Positions 38,204-46,836 of a stretch of DNA of 64,000 nucleotides are shown here, one piece after another (position 1 is the first letter of the stretch; each line of letters opens with the position of its first letter). This DNA comes from Arthrospira sp. PCC 9108 (GTDB lineage: Bacteria > Cyanobacteriota > Cyanobacteriia > Cyanobacteriales > Microcoleaceae), in the NCBI GenBank assembly GCA_016745315.1, contig CP066886.1, positions 1,767,501 to 1,831,500 of the forward strand, written 5' to 3'. Made by a program: the position numbers and the translations under genes. The notes beneath the pieces are model-generated. The model had not been told where the DNA came from and searched no databases. It saw nothing but the letters and a program-made list of their open reading frames with translations.

Positions 38204-39333
38204 CATACGCTTACACTTTTCACGCTCTGCCGTGAGGCAGAGCCAATGAGGGGTTTAAACGTTCCATCTATGGGGGCATTCCATCTTTAGATTCGTCCTA
38301 TCCACCGGGGTACTTTAAAGGTCTGTGAAGGTGGTGGTGATATACCCCTTCTTTTCCCCGTACTCTTTTGAGCGCAGCGTATCAACCTATTTCGCTACTA
38401 GAGTATTACGATGGTTGAAGCCGGACATTCGGTTTCCCTAATCATGGATGGTTGGCAGTGGTCGCCTCTGGTAGTAGGTTCTACTTCACGCCTTCCGTTC
38501 CCCGCTTCAGTCTGACGGGTGTGAACCTTGAAACTGGGGGTGGCTACCGCCGTTACTCTCAACTTCCTGCTGTACATAACACCAGCGTTCAGCCTTGACC
38601 TTGAGTCTCCTCGCCTTTATCTGATTCTAAATCCAATTTAGCCCAGATAATTGGAACACATAGATAGTTATGGGATGGTCAGGTACGCTCACCTTAGATT
38701 CTACCAAGGGGTAGAAGTCCCACTAGGGGATGATTTCAGGCATTGCAGCCCTATTTCACTCCTAAACGTCTCGCACACCGCCGTTACTCTGAACTTCCTG
38801 CTATACTTGAGGAGTCATAACTTCCTCTTTCTAGCGCTCTGTCTTGACCTTGAGTCTCTCTGCCTTATCTGGGTGTCGAGTCCAGATGTTGGAACACATA
38901 GATAGTTATGGGATGGTCAGGGCGCACTCCTTATATTCTACCAAGGGGTAGAAGTCCCACTAGGAGGTTATTTCAGGCATCGCAGCCCTATTCCACTCCT
39001 AAACGTTTCGCACGGTGGTTGCTATTGTAACAGGTTTTTGGTTTGTGTGTAGGTTTGAGGAAGTTTTTTGTTACTAGCAAGCACGTCGTCAACTCCGACG
39101 TTTTAGACGAAAGCGCCAGACCCGATATCGGCGGGCTCGGTTCTTGAATCGGACTCGTCCCAAGGGTTGGTTAGCTCCGAGCTTGCAGCATCGGGTAGAT
39201 ACCCTTATAACCTGGGTTAACCGATTCCGTAGACTCGCCCCAGTTGGCAGCATTACTCAAGAGCTAGTACGGTTCGACCTACAATTGATGGAAAACCCTG
39301 AGATATCAGGTGTTGAGTATCATCCGGGAGAAT

Positions 39334-40290
39334 TATAGCAAAAGACAGAAAAGTTAGGACGTATAATAGCAAGGATATCTACATAAGACCCAAAAGGCCA
39401 GCCCCCTACAGTTACGACCTTAGACAAAAAGTTATCAATGCAATTGAACTATACGGTATGTCCAAAACCAAAGCCAGTCAATTTTTCCATCTCAGCCGGA
39501 ACACTATCAATCTCTGGCTGCAAAGAAAAGAACACACCGGAGACTTCCTCCCTAAACCTAATCGCCCACCTGGTCATAACCACCAAATTACCGACTGGCA
39601 CAAATTCAAGGCTTTTGCCCAAGAGCATGGCGACAAAACCTCCGCTCAAATGGCTCAACTTTGGGATGACGACATCTCTCCTCGCACCATATCCAGAACC
39701 TTGAAGAAAATTGGCTTCACCAGAAAACAACTTACGGCTACCAAGAACGTGATCAGCAACAGCGAGAGGAGTTTATTGCTCAGATTGAACATATGGAGCC
39801 GGAAGGGTTGGTTTACCTCGATGAAGCTGGCATGAATAGTCAAGACTCGGATTATCCTTATGGTTACTGCGAGGAAGGACAACGCTTCCATACCCTCAAA
39901 TCAGGGAAGAGGCAGGGCAGGGTGAGCTATATGGCGGCATGGTGTTATCAACAACTCTTAGCCCCCGATCGCTTTGAGGGTTGTTGTAATCGGACAGTGT
40001 TTGAGTTGTAGTTGGAGTTTATCTTAATTCCAACATTGAAGCCAGGTCAGACTCTAGTATTTGACAATGCAACGTTTCATAAAGGGGGGCGGCAGGCTGA
40101 ACTGGTGGAGGCAGCTCAATGCCGTTTACTCTATCTTCGGCCTTATTCGCCAGACCTCAACAAGATAGAGAAATGTTGGTCGTGGTTGAAAGCCCGCATT
40201 CGCCATTGCACGTGAGCAGTTTGATTCTCTCGATGATGCCATGGATTCCGTTCTCCAAGCTGTGTCCTAACCACCTTGACTAATGCTATA
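39334..40290 (+). mobile_element. IS630-family insertion sequence, copy 4, inside iscB
   Basis: The left end TATAGCAAAAGACAG and right end GACTAATGCTATA are diverged versions of the other copies' ends. It sits in the iscB remnant. Unlike copy 3, about 60-70 bases of target are missing, so the insertion was followed by a deletion or arose by recombination. Confidence 0.85.
39398..40215 (+). pseudogene. IS630 transposase, copy 4, degraded
   Basis: The first codon is lost (the start reads AGGCCAGCCCCC), the A run is changed to AAAACAA giving a frameshift (FTRKQLTATK), and a TAG at 40009 follows CCNRTVFEL. The DDE residues are still readable (VYLDEAGMN, LVFDNATFHKG, NKIEKCW). It is the most diverged of the four copies and thus probably the oldest. 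Confidence 0.88.
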
Positions 40291-40962
40291 AAAATGTAGC
40301 GCTTGAAATTGAGCATATCCAGTCCCGGTCTAAGGGTGGCTCTGACCGGGTTTCTAACCTGACGATGGCTTGCCACTCATGCAATCAAGCCAAAGGCAAT
40401 GGGGACATTCGAGATTTTTTATCAGGCCAGCCTGATTTACTGAGTCGTCTTCTCAGGCAGGCAAAATCACCCCCTTAAAGATGCAGCAGCGGTCAATTCA
40501 ACTCGATGGGCATTGTTCAATGCTTTGAAAGCAACAGGACTCCCAGTAACCACAGGAACGGGCGGACAAACTAAGTTCAATCGAATTCGGCTCAACCTAC
40601 CTAAAGCTCATTGGATTGATGCTGCCTGTGTTGGACAAGTCGAATCACTCGAAGTTCTTGCTTCCAAACCGTTGCTGATTTTAGCGAAGGGGCATGGAAC
40701 CCGTCAGATGTGCGGGACGGATAAGTACGGATTCCCAACTCGTCACCGCTCAAGGAGACAAATTCACAAAGGCTTTCAGGCTGGCGATATCGTTACTGCC
40801 ACTGTCACGGCAGGGAAGAAAATTGGCTCCTATGTAGGACGGGTTCTCTGCCGTGCTTCCGGCAGTTTCGATATTACCACTGCCTCGGTCAGAGTGGCAG
40901 GCATCAGCCACAAATACTGCCAACCAATTCACAGAAAGGATGGTTACACCTATGCTTGAAAG

Positions 40963-41035
40963 ACTGACGGGGACTAAAGTCCCCGTGTCGCGTTTCCTCC
41001 CCGGTCTAAAGACACGGCGCTTCCACGCTCCCGAG
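40963..41035. other. Right end hairpins of the iscB-carrying element
   Basis: ACGGGGACTAAAGTCCCCGT (40967-40986) is a perfect hairpin, followed by CCGGTCTAAAGACACGG (about 41001-41017). These resemble IS200/IS605-type right ends and start 8 bases after the iscB end. The guide RNA of IscB normally lies upstream of the gene and is not found here. Confidence 0.5.
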
Positions 41036-41280
41036 AGGTCTACGTTAAATTCGGGTACAACTACACGAACAAGTGCGAGTTTAACCGAATCAGTGGTAGT
41101 CTGTTGGCGATCGCCAGTTTCGGCTAACCCCCTTACCCTAATGACTACCAGCCCTTATGCAATTAAATTTTCCCATTCGCGTTAACCTTGACCAGGAATT
41201 CGCTATAATCTGTGGATATTTTAACCGTTGACCCACAACTCACCCCAAAAACCTTAATTCCATTCTGTGAGGAAATATGA
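41036..41280 (+). promoter_or_regulatory. Upstream region of the carbamoyltransferase cluster
   Basis: These 245 bases hold no gene. TTGACC...TATAAT-like spacing is seen at about 41187-41211 (CCTTGACCAGG...GCTATAATC), a fair match to a sigma70-type promoter, and TGAGGAAATATGA gives the ribosome site for the gene at 41281. Confidence 0.5.
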
Positions 41281-43218
41281 ATGAACATACTTGGAATCTC
41301 GGCTTACTATCATGACAGTGCAGCCGCTCTCGTGCGGGATGGAGAAATTATCGCCGCCGCCCAAGAGGAGAGATTTTCGCGCAAAAAACACGATGCCAGA
41401 TTTCCCCAAAACGCCATTCGCTACTGTCTTCAGGAAGCGAATATTACCCTATTCGATGTCGATCGCATCATTTTCTATGATAAACCCTTAGTCAAATTCG
41501 AGCGCCTGCTAGAAACCTACATCAGCTATGCTCCCCGTGGGTTTCGGTCTTTTCTAGCCGCCATGCCAATTTGGTTAAAAGAAAAACTTTATCTGAAAAC
41601 CGTATTAAAAAAAGAACTTTCAGCCATCATGGGGGTCAAAAAAGCCAAACTTCCCCCCCTCATGTTTACCGAGCATCACCAATCCCACGCCGCCTCAGCC
41701 TTTTTTCCCAGTCCCTTCCAAAAAGCAGCCGTCATGTGTTTAGACGGTGTAGGGGAATGGGCCACCACTTCCGTATGGTTAGGCGATGGTAATAACCTGA
41801 CCCCCCTGTGGGAAATCGACTTTCCCCACTCTCTCGGTTTACTGTACTCAGCCTTCACCTACTACACCGGCTTTAAAGTCAACTCTGGCGAATATAAACT
41901 CATGGGGTTAGCGCCCTATGGTCAACCTCGCTATGTTGATCGGATTTTAACCCATTTAATCGACCTCAAAGATGATGGCACATTCCGGTTGAATATGAAG
42001 TATTTCAACTATGCCACCGGGTTAACCATGACCAACAAGAAATTTGACCTGTTGTTTGACGGACCCCCTCGGAAAGCCGAAGGCCAACTCACTCAACGGG
42101 AAATGGATATCGCCGCTTCTATTCAAGTCGTCACAGAGGAAGTAGTGCTGCGCCTAGGTCGGACCGTACAAAAAGAACTCAATGTTGATTATCTCTGTTT
42201 AGCTGGCGGAGTCGCCCTCAACTGTGTCGCTAATGGTCGCCTATTGCGAGAAGGTCCCTTTAAGGATATTTGGATACAACCCGCAGCAGGAGACGCAGGA
42301 GGCGCATTAGGGGCAGCTTTGGCTGTTTGGTATCAATATTGTGAACAACCCCGCCTGGTGAAGCAACCAGTCACCATAGAGAACGAAATCGAACTCGAAG
42401 CCGCAGCCGGAACAGAAACAGCAGTCGCGACTATAACTCCTCGGGTTATTCCTAGCACCGCCCCCGCTGATATGATGAAAGGCTCCTATTTGGGTCCATC
42501 TTTCAGCAATTCCGATATTCAGGATTATCTCAATTCTATTGATGCTAAATATATGTATTTGGCAGATGTTGAATTGATGCCTAGGTTAGCCGAAATTTTG
42601 GCTGATGGTAATGTCGTCGGCTGGTTCCAAGGTCGGATGGAATTTGGGCCGCGTGCTTTGGGTGGAAGGTCAATTATCGGCGACCCTCGTAACACTAAAA
42701 TGCAGTCCGTCATGAATCTCAAAATTAAATATAGGGAGTCTTTCCGACCCTTTGCGCCTTCCGTTTTAGCCGAGCGTGTCGCTGATTATTTTGAACACAA
42801 TACCCACAGTCCTTATATGTTGATGGTCGCTCCCGTTAAGGAGTCTCGCCGGATTCCTATGACCTCCGAACAAGAACAACTTTTTGGGATTGAAAAGCTG
42901 AATATTCCCCGGTCGGAAATTCCCGCTATTACCCATGTCGATTATTCGGCACGCATTCAAACTGTACACCCCGAAACTAACCCCCGCTATCACAGTTTAA
43001 TTAGTCATTTTGAACAACTTACAGGCTGTGGTCTAGTGGTTAATACCTCTTTTAATGTGCGGGGTGAACCCATTGTTTGCACTCCCGAAGATGCCTACCG
43101 CTGCTTTATGCGGACGGAGATGGATTATCTGGTTTTGGAAAATTACCTACTCGCCAAAACTGCACAAACTCCCTGGTCAAAAGATGAATCTTGGAAAAAT
43201 GAGTTTGAGTTAGATTAA
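41281..43218 (+). CDS. O-carbamoyltransferase (NodU/SxtI family)
   Basis: This 645-residue enzyme transfers carbamoyl from carbamoyl phosphate to a hydroxyl group. The N-terminal ASKHA/Kae1-like domain is clear (MNILGISAYYHDSAAALVRDGEIIAAAQEERFSRKKHD, EHHQSHAASAFFPSPF, CLAGGVALNCVANGRL), and the C-terminal catalytic domain shows VVGWFQGRMEFGPRALGGRSI and NTSFNVRGEPIV. It heads a plus-strand cluster and is followed by SxtJ- and SxtK-like genes, the same trio found with the saxitoxin carbamoyltransferase SxtI. No other saxitoxin genes are present, so the product is a different, unknown carbamoylated compound. Confidence 0.92.
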   Translation: MNILGISAYYHDSAAALVRDGEIIAAAQEERFSRKKHDARFPQNAIRYCLQEANITLFDVDRIIFYDKPLVKFERLLETYISYAPRGFRSFLAAMPIWLKEKLYLKTVLKKELSAIMGVKKAKLPPLMFTEHHQSHAASAFFPSPFQKAAVMCLDGVGEWATTSVWLGDGNNLTPLWEIDFPHSLGLLYSAFTYYTGFKVNSGEYKLMGLAPYGQPRYVDRILTHLIDLKDDGTFRLNMKYFNYATGLTMTNKKFDLLFDGPPRKAEGQLTQREMDIAASIQVVTEEVVLRLGRTVQKELNVDYLCLAGGVALNCVANGRLLREGPFKDIWIQPAAGDAGGALGAALAVWYQYCEQPRLVKQPVTIENEIELEAAAGTETAVATITPRVIPSTAPADMMKGSYLGPSFSNSDIQDYLNSIDAKYMYLADVELMPRLAEILADGNVVGWFQGRMEFGPRALGGRSIIGDPRNTKMQSVMNLKIKYRESFRPFAPSVLAERVADYFEHNTHSPYMLMVAPVKESRRIPMTSEQEQLFGIEKLNIPRSEIPAITHVDYSARIQTVHPETNPRYHSLISHFEQLTGCGLVVNTSFNVRGEPIVCTPEDAYRCFMRTEMDYLVLENYLLAKTAQTPWSKDESWKNEFELD

Positions 43219-43314
43219 TCCCTAGGAGCCACTTCTAGTGGCTTCCCTCTGGTAGGATATCTGTTTTTCCCAGTTTTCTGTTCTCTGTTATATAATTGGT
43301 TGCAAAAATTCACT

Positions 43315-43728
43315 ATGACTGATCACGATATCCCCAAACTTGATAGAAAAGGCTTGCGGGAATTTGGCTTGACAACGGGTGCAATTTGTGCTGGCTTGTT
43401 TGGCTTACTGTTGCCATTAATTTTCCGCCACTGGCCGCCCCCTGCTTGGCCCTGGGTGGTGGCGACTATTCTCTGGGTGTGGTCTTTCCTGTCTCCGTCA
43501 ACTCTTAATCCGATTTATTATACTTGGATGCGGATAGGCTTGGTTTTAGCCGGAATTAATACCCGAATTATTTTGGGGGCTGTGTTTTACGTTATGATTG
43601 CACCGATGGGGGCGATTAAGCGTTTATTTGGCTCTGATGCCATGAAACGAGATCTAGATCCTAATGTATCAACCTATCGGGTTCCCAGTCAAGTCCGTTC
43701 AAGAGTAAGTATGGAGCGTCCTTTCTAG
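43315..43728 (+). CDS. SxtJ-like membrane protein
   Basis: This 137-residue protein starts at the ATG at 43315 (MTDHDIPKLDRKGLREFG); a TTG five codons upstream is less likely. Two or three hydrophobic helices are visible (TGAICAGLFGLLLPLIF, WVVATILWVWSFL, NTRIILGAVFYVMIAPMGAI). It resembles SxtJ, a protein of unknown function that travels with carbamoyltransferases. Its stop overlaps the next gene's GTG (TAGTG). Confidence 0.8.
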   Translation: MTDHDIPKLDRKGLREFGLTTGAICAGLFGLLLPLIFRHWPPPAWPWVVATILWVWSFLSPSTLNPIYYTWMRIGLVLAGINTRIILGAVFYVMIAPMGAIKRLFGSDAMKRDLDPNVSTYRVPSQVRSRVSMERPF

Positions 43729-43892
43729 TGTTTGAAGCAACATTAGATTTTCTGAAAGATTTGTGGGGTTTTCTGCGGGAGCGCAAAAAATATTGGCTGC
43801 TACCGTTGATTATTACTATGGTGTTGTTGGGGGCTTTGATTGTCCTTAGTCAAGGGTCGGCGATCGCACCTTTCATTTATACTTTATTTTGA
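43728..43892 (+). CDS. SxtK-like / DUF5989 small membrane protein
   Basis: This 54-residue protein starts at a GTG overlapping the sxtJ-like stop. It reads FEATLDFLKDLWGFLRERKKYWLLPL and then one hydrophobic helix (IITMVLLGALIVLSQGSAIAPFIYTLF). The pattern of an amphipathic start, RERKKYWLLP and a single helix is typical of this family, found next to SxtJ. Its function is unknown; it may anchor the carbamoyltransferase at the membrane. Confidence 0.82.
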   Translation: MFEATLDFLKDLWGFLRERKKYWLLPLIITMVLLGALIVLSQGSAIAPFIYTLF

Positions 43893-43980
43893 TACTGTAT
43901 TAGCGTCGAAATTGTTGGCAATTGGGGGAAAGAGTAATTTTCTAACCCCCTAATTTCTTGATTTTCCTGACCTGGATTAT

Positions 43981-45384
43981 ATGAAAAATCTGCCATTATT
44001 TAAACGACCATCAACCCCCATTGAGGAAAAATCCGCTAAACGGGGGGTGGTTAATCGAGAGTTGCTCGGAATTGTCGGCATTAATTTAGCCCTAATTTTA
44101 CTCATCTTAGAAGTCGTACCTCTCCTGTTTTACCTAGTCACAGAACAGCGGTTTATTTATACTCATAATCGTGATAAAACCGCCACAAATCAACTTCTAG
44201 AACAGATAGGGGTGAGGGAACAACCTACCGGAAACAATGATGATAAAAATGCTATAGTCGAGCGTTTTCACCCCTTTTTTGGCTATGTATTAAAACCCGG
44301 CTTATTTGCGGATAATCCCTTTGGCTTGCGGGTGAATAACTACGGATTTTTTGGTCTCCATGATTACCCCTTGATCAGACAAAATGATAATCAGTTTATT
44401 ATTGGTATTTTTGGGGGTTCTGTCGCCGTTGACTTTGCCAATTATGAAGTTACTCATAAGGAATTATCAAATACTTTAATTAAACAACTCAGAACAGTTC
44501 CCGAATTAGCCAATAAAGAATTTATTATCTTAAACTTTGCTCATGGGGGTTATAAACAACCTCAACAGTTATTAATTCTCAACTACTTTTTGTCAATTGG
44601 TCAGGAATTAGACTTAGTGGTTAATATTGATGGTTTTAATGAAGTTGCATTACCACCATTAAATAATCAAGCATCTGTCCCAGTTTCCATGCCGAGTTTC
44701 CAACACATTCAACCCCTAACCGCCTTGGCTAATACTAATATTCCTGTCGTTTTAGCTTTGGCGGAAATGAACGAAACCAGGGAAAAATTAGTCCGTCAAA
44801 TTCAGAGGTTAGAAAACTGTAAACTCGCCTCTTGTTACGCTTGGAATTCCTATCAAGTTAATCAACTCACTAGAAAATATCAAAGCCAGGTCGCAGCCTT
44901 AGATGCCATGCAGATTGAGTTACGCCAAAATGAAGATGATTTAGCCAATAGTTTAATTTCCATACCCCAAAATACCCAGGTTTTACCAGATGACATAGCC
45001 TTTGATAAAATGGTAGATATCTGGTTTAACTCTTCCCAAATGATTCATCAAACTTTAGCAAATAAAAATATCCCTTATTTTCATGTAATACAGCCTAATC
45101 AGTATCATCCCACCCAAAGAACTTTCACCGCCGAAGAAATTGCCATTTTTGATGATAACCCGTATATAGAAGGAGTTATACAAGGCTATCCTCGGTTACT
45201 TGCTAGAGGGGAAGATTTGCCAAATTTTGGGGTTAATGTTATCAATGCTGTGACAGTTTTTGACACCCAACCAGAAACGGTATATAGAGACAGTTGTTGT
45301 CACTATACACCCAGAGGTCAAGAAATCTTTACTGAATATATTGGCAATTCCATTGTTAACCGTCTCCAGTCAATAACCCCCTAA
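43981..45384 (+). CDS. Membrane-anchored SGNH/GDSL-type protein, first copy
   Basis: This 467-residue protein has one N-terminal membrane helix (LLGIVGINLALILLILEVVPLLFYLV) and a large outer domain. Motifs suit an SGNH hydrolase: IGIFGGSVAVDFAN (nucleophile Ser), LNFAHGGYKQPQQLL (Gly), VVNIDGFNEVA (Asn), and YRDSCCHYTPRGQEIF (Asp and His). Such proteins act as esterases or acetyl transferases on glycans. The substrate is unknown. It lies 88 bases behind the DUF5989 gene, and a paralogue follows. Confidence 0.75.
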   Translation: MKNLPLFKRPSTPIEEKSAKRGVVNRELLGIVGINLALILLILEVVPLLFYLVTEQRFIYTHNRDKTATNQLLEQIGVREQPTGNNDDKNAIVERFHPFFGYVLKPGLFADNPFGLRVNNYGFFGLHDYPLIRQNDNQFIIGIFGGSVAVDFANYEVTHKELSNTLIKQLRTVPELANKEFIILNFAHGGYKQPQQLLILNYFLSIGQELDLVVNIDGFNEVALPPLNNQASVPVSMPSFQHIQPLTALANTNIPVVLALAEMNETREKLVRQIQRLENCKLASCYAWNSYQVNQLTRKYQSQVAALDAMQIELRQNEDDLANSLISIPQNTQVLPDDIAFDKMVDIWFNSSQMIHQTLANKNIPYFHVIQPNQYHPTQRTFTAEEIAIFDDNPYIEGVIQGYPRLLARGEDLPNFGVNVINAVTVFDTQPETVYRDSCCHYTPRGQEIFTEYIGNSIVNRLQSITP

Positions 45385-45456
45385 GTATTCGGCTATAACT
45401 TATATATGAGTTGCTAATGTTTGACAGTTTCGATGATTATCACCTCCTATTAATCT

Positions 45457-46821
45457 ATGATAATGAAACACAAATTTAATCGCAAGCAAATCAAAGAAGT
45501 TGGGAAAATCACTTTAATTAACCTATTGTTGTTAGGGTTTTTTGTAGAATTGGGTTCCCTGGGTTTTTATTTAGTCCGCCATAACCAGTTATTTTATACT
45601 CGTCAACGACCAAGCATTGAAGAAATGGGTTTGAACCTAGAAGGTATGAGGATGGAAATTTCTATCGTAGAAAGACTACATCCCTATTTCGGATATGCAC
45701 CTAAACCGGGTCCTGATTTTCGTCCGGGGTTCAAATATAATAACTATGGCTTTATTTCTCCATATAATTATCCCTTTGTGAAAACTAACGAAAATCAATT
45801 TATAGTGGGAGTGTTTGGGGGGTCAGTGGCTTCTAACTATTCTATCTATGAGATTCAAAATGGAATTTTAGAAACCAAACTTAGAGAAGTTCCTGGCTTA
45901 GAAAACAAAGAATTAATTATTTTATCCTTTGCTACGGGAGGTTATAAACAGCCACAACAGCTTTTGATTTTGAATTATCTGCTGTCTGTGGGTCAAGTGT
46001 TTGATATGGTGATTAATATTGATGGGTTTAATGAACTGGCTTTATCTAGTGTTAATAATGAACAAAAACTGGAATTGACAATGCCAAGTGCATCTCATAT
46101 CCAACCTTTAACTAATTTAGGTAATCAGAGTTTATCTACGAAAGCCTTAGAAAGTTTACTGAAAATTAAGCAAGCTAAACCTCGAATTAATCAGGTTGTT
46201 TCTAACTTAAAAAATTGTCGGATGGCATCTTGTTATACTATCAACAATCTGGCTATCCAAGGATTAATTAAAGATTATTACCAGGAGGTTGCACGCTTTC
46301 AAAGATATCAACAAATTCCTGATGATGACGGCGGAGAAGGCAGCGTATTTTTATTTTATACTCAAGAGTCAGTTTTACCGGAAGAGAAAGCCTTGGCTAA
46401 AATTACTGATACATGGGTGAGAACTTCTACGGTGATGAATCATATTTTATCTGCGAAAAATATTCCCTATTTCCATATTCTGCAACCTAACCAATATCAT
46501 GCCACTAATAGGGTTTTTAGTAGCGAAGAAAAAGCGATCGCATTTAGTGAGAATACCCCTTACCGCCAGCCTATTGTAGCAGGTTATCCTCTACTATTAA
46601 ATCGAATTGCTGACTTGGAGGCGGCGGGGGTGACTATTTTTAATGGGGTCAATATTTTTGATGCTGCGCCAGAAATCATGTACATTGATAACTGTTGTCA
46701 CTATACCCCGGCTGGTGAACATATCCTTTCGAGTTATGTGGCGGAAAGTATTAAAAATATACTTAATCAACGCCTAAACCCACCAAATCTTAACTTGGCT
46801 AATGAACCTCTAACTGACTAA
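45457..46821 (+). CDS. Membrane-anchored SGNH/GDSL-type protein, second copy
   Basis: This 454-residue paralogue of the preceding protein has the same layout: an N-terminal helix (LINLLLLGFFVELGSLGFYLV), VGVFGGSVASNYS, LSFATGGYKQPQQLLILNYLLS, VINIDGFNELALS, and YIDNCCHYTPAGEHIL. The two clearly arose by tandem duplication and have since diverged. The catalytic residues are kept in both, which argues that both work, perhaps on different positions of one product. Confidence 0.75.
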   Translation: MIMKHKFNRKQIKEVGKITLINLLLLGFFVELGSLGFYLVRHNQLFYTRQRPSIEEMGLNLEGMRMEISIVERLHPYFGYAPKPGPDFRPGFKYNNYGFISPYNYPFVKTNENQFIVGVFGGSVASNYSIYEIQNGILETKLREVPGLENKELIILSFATGGYKQPQQLLILNYLLSVGQVFDMVINIDGFNELALSSVNNEQKLELTMPSASHIQPLTNLGNQSLSTKALESLLKIKQAKPRINQVVSNLKNCRMASCYTINNLAIQGLIKDYYQEVARFQRYQQIPDDDGGEGSVFLFYTQESVLPEEKALAKITDTWVRTSTVMNHILSAKNIPYFHILQPNQYHATNRVFSSEEKAIAFSENTPYRQPIVAGYPLLLNRIADLEAAGVTIFNGVNIFDAAPEIMYIDNCCHYTPAGEHILSSYVAESIKNILNQRLNPPNLNLANEPLTD

Positions 46822-46836
46822 CAACAAGGAGGATTG

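Larger units (their letters stand above)
36074..38776 (-). mobile_element. Group II intron K, containing IS630 copy 3 and nested intron L
   Basis: The 5' end GTGCGAGACGTTT is at 38776 and the 3' end CGACCATAAC at 36074. It is related to introns A and B. Own blocks are 36074-36293, 37257-37337 and 38204-38776, about 870 nt in all, ORF-less. Intron L interrupts it at the same place (AAAGG/CATACGC) where intron C interrupts intron B. Confidence 0.78.
33108..39013 (-). mobile_element. Group II intron J, 5' region, interrupted by introns I and K
   Basis: Its own sequence is in three blocks: 33108-33120, 35761-36073 and 38777-39013. The 5' end GTGCGAAACGTTT is at 39013. Removal of intron I joins TTATTAGCAGAG to CCAATGAGGGG, and removal of intron K joins GGGGGTGGCT to ACCGCCGTTACTC, both matching uninterrupted copies elsewhere. 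The link to the 3' end at 32048 is inference. The plus-side flank of its 5' end is the iscB remnant. Confidence 0.7.
39078..40959 (+). pseudogene. iscB: IscB-family RNA-guided nuclease, disrupted
   Basis: This matches IscB, the transposon-encoded OMEGA nuclease related to Cas9. The arginine-rich bridge helix (RRQLRRFRRKRQTRYRRAR, 39084 on) runs into GWLAPSLQHRVDTL and ELVRFDLQLMENPEISGVEYHPGEL. IS630 copy 4 then interrupts. After it the HNH half resumes (NVALEIEHIQSRSKGGSDRV, ACHSCNQAKGNGDIRDFL), shifts frame at an extra C (KSPP for KSPLKDAAAVNSTRW, about 40473), and ends with RuvC III (RLNLPKAHWIDAACVG) and YTYA at 40959. About 20 residues with the CxxC of the HNH zinc site, and the N-terminal RuvC I part, are missing. 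It is not functional. Confidence 0.85.

Noticed and set aside
39144..39338. Stand-alone 64-residue protein
   Set aside because: Its sequence is the IscB segment after the bridge helix, cut by IS630 copy 4.
43219..43260. Hairpin GAGCCACTTCTAGTGGCTTC after the carbamoyltransferase as terminator
   Set aside because: No T run follows and the next genes look co-transcribed; at most an mRNA-stabilising hairpin.
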